Below, piece after piece: positions 1 through 9,711 of a DNA stretch of 64,000 nucleotides. Positions within the stretch are counted from its first letter, which is position 1; each line of letters begins with the position of its first letter. Origin of the DNA: Lachnospiraceae bacterium AD3010 (lineage in GTDB: Bacteria > Bacillota > Clostridia > Lachnospirales > Lachnospiraceae); contig JHWU01000016.1 in assembly GCA_000622025.1 (NCBI GenBank), positions 1 to 64,000 on the forward strand, given 5' to 3'. Made by a program: the position numbers and the translations under genes. The notes beneath the pieces were generated by a model that saw only the letters and a program-made list of their open reading frames with translations, did no database searches and was not told the origin of the DNA.

Positions 1-678
1 TTTTTTCAATTTCCCAATGCATTCGTTTTGAATGTCAACCGGCAAACGCTGAAAAGATGTCACATTGTCACATCCTGTCATATCCATAATTATCTTTTTT
101 GCCTGCTTATCAGTTGCATGCCATGTTCGCGTCTTCTGTATTTCCATACATTCTTCCGCAACATACTCATTACTTGTTTTCACTACAGTTTTTCTGGAAA
201 TAAACTGTTCAACATAATCTATATCCACCAGATTCTGTTGCCAGAGATATTCCCTGAAACTGCTGTACGGATAATCCCCCGGATTTTTACACATTCCTGC
301 CTTTACAGGATTTTGATGAATATATCTGATCACTGTAAACAGATACGTCTCATCATCCACTGCCTCGCTCTTAAACCTATCCTGAAATAAATGCCCAACC
401 CTTTGGTATTTTGTATTGTACCAATATACAAAACGAATACTGATACGCTTGATCACTTCTCCCAACGGCATGCTTTCCTCCTTTATTAAAATATGAATGT
501 GATTTCCCATAAGGCAGTATGCCAGGATCTTATAACCGCACTTCAGTTTACATTCTTTCAAAATCTGCATGAATTTCAGATTATCCTCTTTATCTTCTAA
601 TATCTGCTGACAGTTAATCCCTCGCAGCATAACATGATAAATTCCGCTTATTGCATGTTTCCTTGCTCTTCTTGGCAT
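1..678 (-). CDS. REP-associated tyrosine transposase (RAYT, Y1/HUH family), 3' end beyond window
   Basis: The reading frame is open from an ATG at 678 to the window edge, giving 226 visible residues. It begins [20 protein letters not shown], a typical RAYT/IS200-like N-terminus. The HUH metal-binding motif is in MGNHIHIL (His60, His62), and a tyrosine-rich stretch at residues 85-91 (YWYNTKY) followed by GHLFQDRFKS carries the likely catalytic Tyr. HQNPVKAG and YPYSSFREY are further family blocks. An AGGAGG box lies 7 nt before the ATG. By family knowledge it is a single-strand endonuclease/transposase acting on hairpin (REP) DNA, usually single-copy and domesticated. Its start lies inside the 3' end of the helicase gene. 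Confidence 0.88.
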   Translation of the reverse strand, partial: MPRRARKHAISGIYHVMLRGINCQQILEDKEDNLKFMQILKECKLKCGYKILAYCLMGNHIHILIKEESMPLGEVIKRISIRFVYWYNTKYQRVGHLFQDRFKSEAVDDETYLFTVIRYIHQNPVKAGMCKNPGDYPYSSFREYLWQQNLVDIDYVEQFISRKTVVKTSNEYVAEECMEIQKTRTWHATDKQAKKIIMDMTGCDNVTSFQRLPVDIQNECIGKLKK

Positions 679-2614
679 ATTTTATCCTCCGTTTGGGAGC
701 AATCACAGAACCGTCCCCCGATTGACATGACTTCAAAAACCTTGATGGCTCCATATGCTTCCCCATATTGTCCCGGATATACCATATATGCAGCCTTTTC
801 TTTGCACGGGTCATAGCGACGTATAGAAGCCGCCTCTCTTCTTCGATCTCGGAGGGCAGCATGGCCTTATGATACGGGACAATACCCTCATTTACATCAA
901 AGAGAAACACTTCGTCAAATTCCAGGCCCTTACTGGCATGCATAGTCATCAGACATAAGCCCTCTCTTTCGGTATCTGCCTTATTCCCCTGATCCTTTAT
1001 CCTTTCAAGCTCCCTCCTGTACCCGTCGATAGCATCGTTCCAAACGGCATACGATCTGAAGGACTTTGCCCTTAGCTTTATCTCCTCAGCGGTTCGTAAG
1101 AGCTCTTCTAAATTCACCTTCCTGTCCGCAGCGTAATCCTTTATGAATTTTTCGTAGCCCATTCCCTTAAGGATATAGTGTACTGCAGCGTATGGCTTCA
1201 TCTTTGACAGGAGCTTAAGGTCATTTTCAAGCCTCCTTACGGCGCATACTGTCCTTACGTCAGATGAATGAAAGGAAAGTATCTCCCGAAAGTCCACACT
1301 CTCGCCCTGCACCGAGTTCCTGCTTATCCCCCGGTAAGGACGGTTCATTATGCGGAAAAATAAGCTCCGCCTCATATCCCCCGAAGCAATGGAAAGGTAT
1401 GACAATATGTCTTCTGCGATAAAGTGGTCGTAGATATTCCTTATCCTGTCCCGGCAGGAAAAAGGAATATTTAAGTTTGAAAGCATTTCCGCGAAATATG
1501 ACAGGAGCTCATTTGTACGGAGAAGAACAGCTGTACTCTTAACCCCGGAAAACCCGGAATTAGCGATATTTTCCTTAAATTCCCCTATCTCCCCTTCCCT
1601 GTCCTTAAACTCCCTGATATCTACAGCGTTCTCTTCTTCCCAATCGGAAAGCTTCCCGTTTAATTCTTCCGCTCCCGAAATAATATCCTTTTCTATCCTA
1701 AGGGTATTTTCCGAGACCACGATCCCCGCTGCGTCAACGATCTCCGGGACCGAGCGGTAATTTACCGAGAGCTTCACTATCCTTGCCGAAGGATAATCCT
1801 CCTTAAAATGCAGCATTATCCCCGGATCCGAACCCCTGAAGCCGTATATAGACTGGTCGTCATCCCCCACCGCAAAAAGGTTCTCATTTTCCCCGGCCAG
1901 GGTTTTAAGGAGCTCAAACTGCACGGGATCCACATCCTGAAATTCGTCTGCCTGTATATAGCGGAACCTGTCCTGCCACCTTGAAAGTACTGCAGGTCTC
2001 TCGCGGAAAAGCTCCCGGCTAAGCAGCATCATGTCATCAAAATCAATAAGCCTCATTTCCGTCATGCGCTTTTTGTATCTTATGAAAAAGGTCTCAAATA
2101 CTTCTGAGGAAAGATAGGCCGATTCAAAGTCCTTAAGAACAAAGGACCCGCACTTTACACGGCTTATCTCGTTGATGAGTCCCGCGACCGCTCTTCCCCT
2201 GTCGGCAAGCTCGACCCGGAGTGACTCCAGTATTTCATTTATTATTTCACTCTGTCCCGAAAACTTTATGATATTGTCTGATGAAAAACGATAGGTATGT
2301 CTTAAGATCTTATAGAATATTGAATGGAAGGTTCCGATGGTCAGGGCTCCTGCCCTGTCTCCGAGAAGCTTTGACGCTCTTCTTCTCATTTCTTCCGCAG
2401 CGAGGCGGGTAAAAGTGATGGTAAGGATATTTGAAGGATCAATATTAAGAGTGGAGATAAGATAGAAAAGTCTGTATGTGATAACAAGGGTTTTCCCGCT
2501 GCCGGGTCCCGCAATGACCTCGCAGGGTCCGGTGTCGTGGGTAACGGCTTCTGCCTGGGCAGGGCTTAAGGCTGACAGCCCTGTCCCGTAGGCATCAATG
2601 TTTTCAACCGCCAA
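614..2614 (-). CDS. UvrD/PcrA/Rep-type SF1 ATP-dependent DNA helicase
   Basis: A 666-aa superfamily 1A helicase, predicted to unwind DNA in repair or replication restart. Visible motifs are the Q-motif (LSPAQ, residues 16-20), Walker A AGPGSGKT (35-42), motif II DEFQD (223-227), motif [15 protein letters not shown] (250-261), motif IV NYRS, motif [11 protein letters not shown] and motif [13 protein letters not shown]. It is slightly shorter than PcrA (about 720-750 aa). The start is probably a TTG at 2614, overlapping the gltX stop by 11 bp, so the two genes are translationally close. The last roughly 21 codons (678 down to 614) are shared with the transposase 5' end in another frame, so the natural C-terminus may have been replaced. 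Confidence 0.9.
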   Translation of the reverse strand: MAVENIDAYGTGLSALSPAQAEAVTHDTGPCEVIAGPGSGKTLVITYRLFYLISTLNIDPSNILTITFTRLAAEEMRRRASKLLGDRAGALTIGTFHSIFYKILRHTYRFSSDNIIKFSGQSEIINEILESLRVELADRGRAVAGLINEISRVKCGSFVLKDFESAYLSSEVFETFFIRYKKRMTEMRLIDFDDMMLLSRELFRERPAVLSRWQDRFRYIQADEFQDVDPVQFELLKTLAGENENLFAVGDDDQSIYGFRGSDPGIMLHFKEDYPSARIVKLSVNYRSVPEIVDAAGIVVSENTLRIEKDIISGAEELNGKLSDWEEENAVDIREFKDREGEIGEFKENIANSGFSGVKSTAVLLRTNELLSYFAEMLSNLNIPFSCRDRIRNIYDHFIAEDILSYLSIASGDMRRSLFFRIMNRPYRGISRNSVQGESVDFREILSFHSSDVRTVCAVRRLENDLKLLSKMKPYAAVHYILKGMGYEKFIKDYAADRKVNLEELLRTAEEIKLRAKSFRSYAVWNDAIDGYRRELERIKDQGNKADTEREGLCLMTMHASKGLEFDEVFLFDVNEGIVPYHKAMLPSEIEEERRLLYVAMTRAKKRLHIWYIRDNMGKHMEPSRFLKSCQSGDGSVIAPKRRIKYAKKSKETCNKRNLSCYAARD

Positions 2615-4070
2615 GACGTTTTATTCCGTCCTCTATCCTTCTTATCGACTCTTCCTTACCTATTATCTCCATTATCTCCGTAGCTCCGCCGGGAGTGGAT
2701 TCCTTACCTGAAACCACGGTACGGAGAGGCCAGAGAACAAATCCGTTTTTATATCCCTTTTCGTCTATAAATTCCTTTATCCTGCCATAGAGAGCGTCAT
2801 TACTGTAGTCCGTATGTTCCTTAAGTATCGGCAGTATTTCCTTCAGCACGACGAGGCTCGTTCCCTCGTCTGTTTTCATCTTTTTATGCCTGTATATCGC
2901 CGTATCGTAATCCGGAAGCTCTGAAAAGAAATCTATGAGCCCCTTAATATCCGGAAATACCTCTATTCTTGACTGCACAAGAAAAGCGATCTTTTTTAAA
3001 TCCAGCGGCTTCTTAATGACTTCTTTGATATAGGGCTCGGCGAGCTTAAAGAAATCTTCAAAATCCATCTTCTTTATGTACTCTCCGTTCATCCATTTAA
3101 GCTTCCCGAAGTCGAATACCGCAGGGCTCTTGTTGATATGATGATAATCAAATTTCTTAATGAGCTCCTCCATGGACATGATCTCCTGATTGTCATCGGG
3201 AGACCAGCCTAAGAGAGCAACAAAATTCACCACCGCTTCCGATACAAAGCCCTGCTCCAATAGATCCTCAAAGGAGCTGTGCCCGCTTCTCTTACTGAGC
3301 TTTTTATGATCCTCGTCTGTTATGAGAGGACAGTGGATATACTCTGGGATCTCCCATCCGAAGGCTTCGTAGAGCCTGTTATACTTTGGAGAAGAGGAAA
3401 GATACTCATTTCCTCTTACAACGTGGGTTATACCCATCAGATGATCGTCCACAACGTTCGCAAAGTTGTATGTGGGATAGCCGTCCGATTTTATAAGGAT
3501 CATATCGTCGAGCTCCTCATTACTGACCGTGATATCCCCGTAAATATCGTCATGGAAGGTAGTGCTTCCATCCATCGGATTATTCTGCCTGATGACAAAG
3601 GGCTTATTCTCAGAAAGATTCTTCTCAATCTCCTCCTTTGAAAGATGAAGGCAGTGCTTGTCGTAGACTGAGATCTCCTTTTCCGTTCCGTCCTCACTCT
3701 TTATTGTTTTCTTAAGCCCCTCCAGCCTTTCTTCCGTACAGAAGCAGTAGTAGGCCTCTCCCTTTTCCACAAGTTTTTTCGCATACTCCATATAGAGTCC
3801 GCTCTTCACTCTTTCCGACTGCACATAGGGGCCGCACTCTCCCTCTTTTCCGGGGCCCTCGTCATAATCAAGACCCGTAAGCTCTAAGGTGCGGTTTATA
3901 ATGTCAACTGCCCCCTCCATTTCTCTCTTCTGATCCGTATCCTCTATACGCAGGATAAAATCGCCTCCTGCATGCCGGGTGATCAAATATGCATAGAGTG
4001 CGGTCCTTAAGTTTCCGACATGCATACGACCTGTTGGACTGGGTGCAAATCTGGTCCTTACCTTTTTCAT
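2604..4070 (-). CDS. gltX: Glutamyl-tRNA synthetase
   Basis: This 488-aa class I synthetase charges tRNA-Glu (and often tRNA-Gln, which is then amidated, in Clostridia) in the cytosol. The HIGH-type motif is [11 protein letters not shown] (residues 10-20), and the KMSKS-type loop is KKLSK at 256-260. RIEDTD (41-46) and GDIT are further family blocks. The length is normal for bacterial GluRS. The ATG at 4070 opens directly on [13 protein letters not shown]. It sits 21 bp downstream of the NlpC/P60-like gene, and its stop overlaps the helicase start by 11 bp, so it is probably expressed as part of the tex-to-helicase run. Confidence 0.97.
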   Translation of the reverse strand: MKKVRTRFAPSPTGRMHVGNLRTALYAYLITRHAGGDFILRIEDTDQKREMEGAVDIINRTLELTGLDYDEGPGKEGECGPYVQSERVKSGLYMEYAKKLVEKGEAYYCFCTEERLEGLKKTIKSEDGTEKEISVYDKHCLHLSKEEIEKNLSENKPFVIRQNNPMDGSTTFHDDIYGDITVSNEELDDMILIKSDGYPTYNFANVVDDHLMGITHVVRGNEYLSSSPKYNRLYEAFGWEIPEYIHCPLITDEDHKKLSKRSGHSSFEDLLEQGFVSEAVVNFVALLGWSPDDNQEIMSMEELIKKFDYHHINKSPAVFDFGKLKWMNGEYIKKMDFEDFFKLAEPYIKEVIKKPLDLKKIAFLVQSRIEVFPDIKGLIDFFSELPDYDTAIYRHKKMKTDEGTSLVVLKEILPILKEHTDYSNDALYGRIKEFIDEKGYKNGFVLWPLRTVVSGKESTPGGATEIMEIIGKEESIRRIEDGIKRLGG

Positions 4071-4091
4071 TTTCCATTCTCCTCTGCTTTG

Positions 4092-5684
4092 TTATGGTGC
4101 GGCAATAAGTGTATCCTCCGGATTCATCTCGGTATTCTCGGGATTCTCCGGTTCATAGCTTTCAGCCTCCTGATCATCTACATAGCGCTTATACGATTTG
4201 CTGTCCGTATCATCATCGTCATCATCGTCATCATCATCATCGCTGTCAGGGTCATCGGTCTTACTGGAGCTGCTGCTTGATGTGTTGCTCTCAGGATTAC
4301 TGCTTTCCGTGCTGTCAGTCATGCTGGCCTCCGTCGGGGTTTCAGCCTCCTCCTTCACGCTATCCTCTTTATCCTCCTGAATCTCATCTCCGCCTTCAAC
4401 TATTCCCTCACTGTCCTCAATGTCCTCTTCAATATCTTCCTCGCCATCCTCAGGTGTGTCGCCCTGGGAGGAACTGTCCGTCCCGGCCTGGAGAGTACGC
4501 AGGTAATCATAGTCGTAATCAATCTCATCTCCGTCAAGTGACCTGTATCTGAAATAAAAAACAGGCGAAGACCCGTTATTTCCGAAGACAGAACCCACAT
4601 GGAAGGATACATTCCCTGCAGTACTTGACTCATGTACATACATCATATCCGAGGCTTCACCGCCCCTTCCCGTGTACCCGAGAAGTATGGCCGCATGGCC
4701 GAAACGGTGGCTCGCATCATGACCGTATACCATTATATCCCCGGCTCTGATATTTGAAAGACCCTGGTCGTACTCCTCTCCGTCCTCATCAACAGCAATA
4801 AGCTTCAATGCCCCGTTTCCCCTGGTATAGATAAGGGAGTCCGTATTGCAGTATCCAAGGTTATTATTAACCGCAATATAATAGATCCAGTCAGCCCAGT
4901 GCGAACAGTCCATTCCGCTGATCTGATTGGCAAAGCTCACTATTGCATCATCCGGAACTATTGGAAAGCCCGTTTCGTCCTTTTCGGTATTTGAAGGTCT
5001 GGTGGGCTGTGCTCCGCCCAGAACATAGGGTATCCTCCCGACAGTGAGAAGTGCACTCTTCACTATCCTGAATTCCTCCTCCGAAAGAGATCCGTTCGCG
5101 TTCCAGGTTATGGTAAGTATGTTCTTGATGTCATCAGCGGAAAGTACCGCGCTGCTTGTAAGAGGAGCATCCGTACCTCCTTCGACCTCAAGCTCATCCA
5201 TTGTGAAGTGGTCGGCCTTTTCATAGAGATCATCCGGTATCTCCTCCGTGCTCTCACCACCCATTTTTTCTTCAAAGCCCCTTGCAGTGAGTGAAAGCAG
5301 AAGCTCTCTTCTCTCGGCCTCAGCCTTTTCACGCTCGTCAAGCATTTCATTGAGCTGGATATTGTAGCTTACTATCCAGTCCACTATCTGGGACCCGTAA
5401 TTCATGAAAATAGCAAAGAACAGAAGAATAAAGGCTGTCAGTGTCTGCAGCCAGTATTTTTGGATAATCCTTACTGTGTTCAGTATCTGGGGGAATTCCA
5501 GAGGATTGATACGCTTCTTATGGACCTTCCAGGGTTTGCCCCTGTCTCTATGAAGTGCATTGTCTACATAGTACGTATCATAATACCAGAATCTTTCCAG
5601 ATCGGAAAGTCTTTTTTTCTGACCTCCCAGCTTTATTTTTTTTTGCCTCGTCAGACGATGGTACAGATATCTTAAATCAGTCAT
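4092..5684 (-). CDS. Membrane-anchored NlpC/P60-like cell-wall hydrolase with poly-Asp tail
   Basis: A 530-aa protein with a basic cytosolic N-terminus, one membrane segment (about residues 78-96, ending in FFAIFMNYG) and a large outer part. Residues about 205-385 look like an NlpC/P60 or CHAP-like cysteine peptidase: Cys260 in MDCSHWADW, His330 in FGHAAILLG, His351 in VHESS, with RAGDIMVYG before the His. Such enzymes cut peptidoglycan stem peptides. The last about 130 residues are very acidic and Ser-rich, with a run of Asp at about 482-492 encoded by a GAT/GAC trinucleotide tract. It lies between a transglutaminase-like exported protein and gltX. The family assignment is by motif only; the exact peptidase subfamily is uncertain. 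Confidence 0.75.
   Translation of the reverse strand: MTDLRYLYHRLTRQKKIKLGGQKKRLSDLERFWYYDTYYVDNALHRDRGKPWKVHKKRINPLEFPQILNTVRIIQKYWLQTLTAFILLFFAIFMNYGSQIVDWIVSYNIQLNEMLDEREKAEAERRELLLSLTARGFEEKMGGESTEEIPDDLYEKADHFTMDELEVEGGTDAPLTSSAVLSADDIKNILTITWNANGSLSEEEFRIVKSALLTVGRIPYVLGGAQPTRPSNTEKDETGFPIVPDDAIVSFANQISGMDCSHWADWIYYIAVNNNLGYCNTDSLIYTRGNGALKLIAVDEDGEEYDQGLSNIRAGDIMVYGHDASHRFGHAAILLGYTGRGGEASDMMYVHESSTAGNVSFHVGSVFGNNGSSPVFYFRYRSLDGDEIDYDYDYLRTLQAGTDSSSQGDTPEDGEEDIEEDIEDSEGIVEGGDEIQEDKEDSVKEEAETPTEASMTDSTESSNPESNTSSSSSSKTDDPDSDDDDDDDDDDDTDSKSYKRYVDDQEAESYEPENPENTEMNPEDTLIAAP
4207..4245 (+). repeat. Trinucleotide microsatellite (ATC/GTC)n inside the NlpC/P60-like gene
   Basis: The plus strand shows a run of cat/cgt triplets, coding for consecutive Asp residues on the minus strand. 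Gain or loss of units would change the length of the poly-Asp tract without a frameshift. Confidence 0.8.
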
Positions 5685-5717
5685 GCCAGCTTATTGTCGC
5701 ACAAAGAATGATAAGTT

Positions 5718-7229
5718 TCAATAGACCGATATCTTATGCTCCAGTAGATAATATCCGTCCTTCAGCTTATAAGGAATACAGGAAACATTTACATTTGCAC
5801 TGCCTGTTTCCTCAAGGATCCTCCCCAATACCCTGTTCTTTACCTCATTATCATCATAGGCTCTGTTGCACTCATCAAGAAGCTTCCCGTCTATGACCAT
5901 GGAAAAAGAGAAGCTGCCCTTTCCGGAATTCACTATCATATTGTACAGTTCGTCATAATAAAGCTCCATGTCGCCTATCACGTCTTCTTCCGAGAATCCT
6001 GCGGATTCCAGTGAAGGGAGCTCTTCTTCGGGATCAGCCTGCTCCTGCTGCTCCTCCTCCGGAGGTTCTGAGGACTCGAGATCCCTGTATTTTGTTCCGT
6101 TACAGGGCGGCAGATATACGGATAAGCTCTGTCTCACGTGGGTACCTGCGTAGTCACTGTCGGTCTTATTGAACCATTCATAATACCAGGGTTCCTCGGT
6201 TCCCGTATCATCCCAGGTAACATCCACATTGTAGTAGCCGTCGTCAAGCCTGATTATGTTCCATCCATGAGGCTCTCCGGCATAACCTGTGCAGAGATAG
6301 CAGGGAATACCGAGCTTTGTCATTATATATGAAAAGGATCTTGCATACCCCGCACACACGGTCTTATTCCTCACAAGGCCGCTATATGCACTCTGGTCAA
6401 GGGGATTCATCTGATAATCAAAGAGCTCGGAAAGCCTGTTATGAACAAATCTCTCCTTTTCATAATCGCTGCCTGAAGCCCCGGAAATAATGGAGGAAGC
6501 AGCACTCTCAAACTCCGACCGGGACCTTTCAATATCTCCCGCAGTCTCATTATAAAACAGATCCAGCTCAATAAAGTCGCCGTTCCTTCTGTAAATTGTC
6601 CTGTACTGCGTATCCACAAAGAAAAGCTCGGGATGATCATTAAATACCGCTTCAAAGGCATTGTCTATCTGCCTTCCGGTCATAAGGCGGTCGACGGACT
6701 TAAACGCGGGATTCATTTCATTAATATTTGCGTATATCTGGCGGTAGAGTCTCTTCCCCCGGTCATTCAGCATATTGTAATAGGGATAAAATAAAGGATC
6801 AAATGTCAGATCATCCCCTGTCGGACCTGTAGACAGCTCCTTCTCTATCCTGTCCGCTTCCTCGTCATCCACGGTTTGCTCGGTGACCTCGATTTTTTCG
6901 TAACCGCAGCTTTTTGAAAGCTCTCCCGGCACACTGAGCTCAGCCTCATCCGGGGCACTGTATCCACCGGAAAGACCGTCAGTCAGTCCGCTGCTTTCAT
7001 CAGTAGAGTTCCTGTCCTCCGGAATCCCGGCTGCTTCTTCTACTGCCGGTTCTTCTGTCTCCTTACTGTTCTCTTCAGCGATATTCGCCTTTTCTTCAGT
7101 CTTGTTTTGAACAAGCTGCTTTACATATGCTTCAAAGTCAGGATTTACAGCATATAAAGAGATCACTCCCGTTAAAAAAGCAAGGAGCAGCATAAGGATT
7201 GTAAGTAAAATGATCTGGAATTTTTTCAT
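5718..7229 (-). CDS. Exported transglutaminase-like (cysteine protease fold) protein
   Basis: A 503-aa protein with an N-terminal membrane/signal segment (residues 5-27) followed by a low-complexity Glu/Ser linker (to about 125). The transglutaminase-like core shows the Cys-His-Asp triad: Cys292 in TVCAGYARSF, His321 in PHGWNII and Asp336 in YYNVDVTWDD. A second acidic linker (about 387-410) leads to a C-terminal domain of about 90 residues that I do not recognise. Bacterial members act as proteases or peptide cross-linkers at the cell surface. It lies 33 bp upstream of the NlpC/P60-like gene and 21 bp after tex, suggesting a shared transcript and an envelope role. Confidence 0.82.
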   Translation of the reverse strand: MKKFQIILLTILMLLLAFLTGVISLYAVNPDFEAYVKQLVQNKTEEKANIAEENSKETEEPAVEEAAGIPEDRNSTDESSGLTDGLSGGYSAPDEAELSVPGELSKSCGYEKIEVTEQTVDDEEADRIEKELSTGPTGDDLTFDPLFYPYYNMLNDRGKRLYRQIYANINEMNPAFKSVDRLMTGRQIDNAFEAVFNDHPELFFVDTQYRTIYRRNGDFIELDLFYNETAGDIERSRSEFESAASSIISGASGSDYEKERFVHNRLSELFDYQMNPLDQSAYSGLVRNKTVCAGYARSFSYIMTKLGIPCYLCTGYAGEPHGWNIIRLDDGYYNVDVTWDDTGTEEPWYYEWFNKTDSDYAGTHVRQSLSVYLPPCNGTKYRDLESSEPPEEEQQEQADPEEELPSLESAGFSEEDVIGDMELYYDELYNMIVNSGKGSFSFSMVIDGKLLDECNRAYDDNEVKNRVLGRILEETGSANVNVSCIPYKLKDGYYLLEHKISVY

Positions 7230-7250
7230 ATTTTGATCACACAGGATCCG

Positions 7251-9584
7251 TCATTTCCTGCCGTTCCTCATTTTCTCGGCCATAATGTAGCCAATGGTTC
7301 CGGGAGCGTACCTTTGCTTTCCTGTATCCTTCCCCTTCTTATCTGCCGGGCGGTTTTTCCCTGAAGCTCCGGGAGTCTGCTTACCTCTGCTCCCGTCTTT
7401 ATCGGTCATTGAAAGTGATATCCTTCCCTTCTTTTCATCTACCTCAAGGACAGTCACCTCCACGATATCTCCAACGGATACTACCTCCAGAGGATGCTTT
7501 ATGAATCTGTCTGACATTCTGGAAATATGTACAAGACCGTCCTCATGAACCCCTATATCCACAAAGGCTCCGAAGTCTATAACATTCCTTACCGTACCCT
7601 TTAGCCTCATTCCCGGCTTTAAGTCCTTCATTTCCAGCACATCCGAACGCAGAACCGGCTTCGGCATCTCTTCTCTCGGATCCCTTGCAGGCTTTTCCAG
7701 CTCTGTCAGGATATCATTAAGAGTGATCTCTCCGCAGCCTATCTCCTCTGCAAGAGCTGCCTTATCCTTTACGTTTTTCTTAAATTCCCTTATCTTCTCT
7801 TCCTCTCTTATACCGCAGCCGATCTTCTTTAATAGTGCTCTGGCGCTTTCATAGGATTCGGGATGGACCGCAGTGGCGTCAAGAGGCTCCTTACCTCCGT
7901 TTATGCGGCAGAACCCTGCGCACTGCTCAAAGGCCTTCGGCCCCAGCTTTGGCACCTTCAGAAGCTCCGCTCTTGAAGTGAATTCACCGTTCTTTTCCCT
8001 GTATGACACAATATTCTTTGCGACCGGGGATGAGATGCCGGAAATATAGGATAAAAGAGAGAAGGATGCCGTATTCAGATCGACCCCCACACTGTTTACC
8101 GCATCCTCCACTACTCCGGCCAGGGTCTCTGAAAGCTTTTTCTGGTTCATATCGTGCTGGTACTGCCCCACACCTATGGACTTTGGCTCTATCTTTACAA
8201 GCTCCGACAGAGGATCCTGAACCCTCCTTGCAATAGAGGCCGCACTCCTTTGTCCCACGTCAAACTCCGGAAATTCCTCGCTTGCAAGACTGCTTGCGGA
8301 GTAGACGCTGGCACCCGCTTCATTGGTTATCACATACTGGACCTTTGCTTCGGGGATCTCATGCAAAAGCTCTGAAACCACCTGCTCTGATTCCCTTGAT
8401 GCGGTTCCGTTCCCTATTGAGATCAGTGAGACCTTATACTTTGAGATAAGGTTCCTTAATTCCTTTTTTGCTTCCTCCGTTTTATTATGAGGCGCAGTGG
8501 GAAAGATCACCTTTGTATCAAGTACCTTTCCCGTGGGATCCACCACCGCGAGCTTACAGCCTGTCCTGAAGGCAGGATCCCAGCCGAGCACTGTCCGGCC
8601 TGCGATCGGCGGCTGCATAAGCAGCTGCCTTAAGTTCTTTCCGAATACATCTATGGCTCCGTTCTCAGCTCTTTCCGTAAGCTCATTCCTTATCTCCCGT
8701 TCAATGGATGGTGCAATGAGCCTTGAATATGAATCTGAAACGGCGTTCTTTATAATGGGCGAAGTATAGACATTATCATTAATAAGGATCTGTTTTTCGA
8801 GATAGCTTATGATCCGTTCTGCCGGAGCCAGTACGGATACACTTAAAAGCTTTTCATTTTCTCCTCTGTTTATGGCAAGTATCCTGTGTCCGGCGATGTC
8901 CTTGACGCCCTCCTCGAAATCATAATAATTCTGGTAAACAGACTCTTCAGCGCTGTCCTTTGCCTCGGATCTGACCTTCCCCCCGGAACGTGTAATGTCC
9001 CTTATATACTCCCGGTAATCCGCATTGTCAGATATCTTCTCCGCGATTATATCCGAAGCTCCTGCAATGGCAGCCGATACGTCAATAACCTCCTTTTCCG
9101 AAGCTTTAACAGCATCCTCCTTACTGTCAGATTCAGGCTTGAGCTTTCCGGTCACATATTTTTCCGCTTCTTCTTCTACCGGATGATCCGTATCCTGCTT
9201 AAGAATGAATTCAGCAAGAGGGAGAAGCCCTCTTTTCCTCGCGGCATCCGCTCTTGTCTTTTTCTTCTGCCTGTAGGGCCTGTAAAGATCCTCTACGGTA
9301 ACCAGCTTTTCAGCGGCAAGTATTGCATCCTTCAGCTCCTGGGTGAGCTTTCCCTGTTCATCGATAAGGGAAAGCACCTCCTCCTTCCTCTTTTCAAGGT
9401 TTCTCAGGGCTTCAAGCCTCTGCGAGAGTATTCGGAGCTGCTCATCATTAAGGCTTCCCGTTGCCTCCTTCCGGTAACGGGCGATAAAAGGGATGGTATT
9501 CCCTTCATCTATAAGCCTGACAGCAGCTTCCACCTGCCACTCCTTTGAACCGGTCTCACCGGCAATAGTCCTTATTATGTCCAT
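7251..9584 (-). CDS. tex: Tex-family RNA-binding S1 protein
   Basis: About 777 aa, the usual length for Tex, a nucleic-acid-binding factor linked to transcription and RNA turnover. The start is placed at the ATG at 9584 (MDIIRTIAGETGSKEWQVEA), which has AAGGA 7-8 nt upstream, rather than at the GTG at 9608. Blocks in order are the N-terminal helical region with IPFIARYRKEATGSL, a YqgF/RNase H-like fold (GRTVLGWDPAFRTGCKLAV), helix-hairpin-helix segments (ISSPVAKNIVSYR, LLKVPKLGPKAFEQ) and a C-terminal S1 domain (GMRLKGTVRNVIDFGAFVDI). It heads the run tex, transglutaminase-like, NlpC/P60-like, gltX, helicase. Confidence 0.95.
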   Translation of the reverse strand: MDIIRTIAGETGSKEWQVEAAVRLIDEGNTIPFIARYRKEATGSLNDEQLRILSQRLEALRNLEKRKEEVLSLIDEQGKLTQELKDAILAAEKLVTVEDLYRPYRQKKKTRADAARKRGLLPLAEFILKQDTDHPVEEEAEKYVTGKLKPESDSKEDAVKASEKEVIDVSAAIAGASDIIAEKISDNADYREYIRDITRSGGKVRSEAKDSAEESVYQNYYDFEEGVKDIAGHRILAINRGENEKLLSVSVLAPAERIISYLEKQILINDNVYTSPIIKNAVSDSYSRLIAPSIEREIRNELTERAENGAIDVFGKNLRQLLMQPPIAGRTVLGWDPAFRTGCKLAVVDPTGKVLDTKVIFPTAPHNKTEEAKKELRNLISKYKVSLISIGNGTASRESEQVVSELLHEIPEAKVQYVITNEAGASVYSASSLASEEFPEFDVGQRSAASIARRVQDPLSELVKIEPKSIGVGQYQHDMNQKKLSETLAGVVEDAVNSVGVDLNTASFSLLSYISGISSPVAKNIVSYREKNGEFTSRAELLKVPKLGPKAFEQCAGFCRINGGKEPLDATAVHPESYESARALLKKIGCGIREEEKIREFKKNVKDKAALAEEIGCGEITLNDILTELEKPARDPREEMPKPVLRSDVLEMKDLKPGMRLKGTVRNVIDFGAFVDIGVHEDGLVHISRMSDRFIKHPLEVVSVGDIVEVTVLEVDEKKGRISLSMTDKDGSRGKQTPGASGKNRPADKKGKDTGKQRYAPGTIGYIMAEKMRNGRK

Positions 9585-9626
9585 CTTTTTTCCTTCCAGC
9601 AGTCCCACTTATATGAGACAATACAC

Positions 9627-9652
9627 AACCCACCACCTTAAGGTGGTGGGTT
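9627..9652. repeat. 26-bp perfect palindrome between symporter and tex genes
   Basis: Arms of 13 bp (AACCCACCACCTT and its complement) meet with no loop. There is no T-tract on either side, so it is a poor intrinsic terminator. It may be a weak terminator for the symporter transcript or a relic of an IS200/IS605-type hairpin end. Confidence 0.7.
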
Positions 9653-9711
9653 ATCTTATTACTGCAATATTCCCATATATTTAAGAATACACAGCGTAAT
9701 ATGCTTTTGCT

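Noticed and set aside
28-390. Plus-strand 120-codon frame at the left edge
   Set aside because: It is antisense to the transposase gene, which has clear family motifs and a ribosome site.
4109-4552. Plus-strand His/Ser-rich frames opposite the acidic tail
   Set aside because: Products of the trinucleotide tract in other frames; no ribosome site or family.
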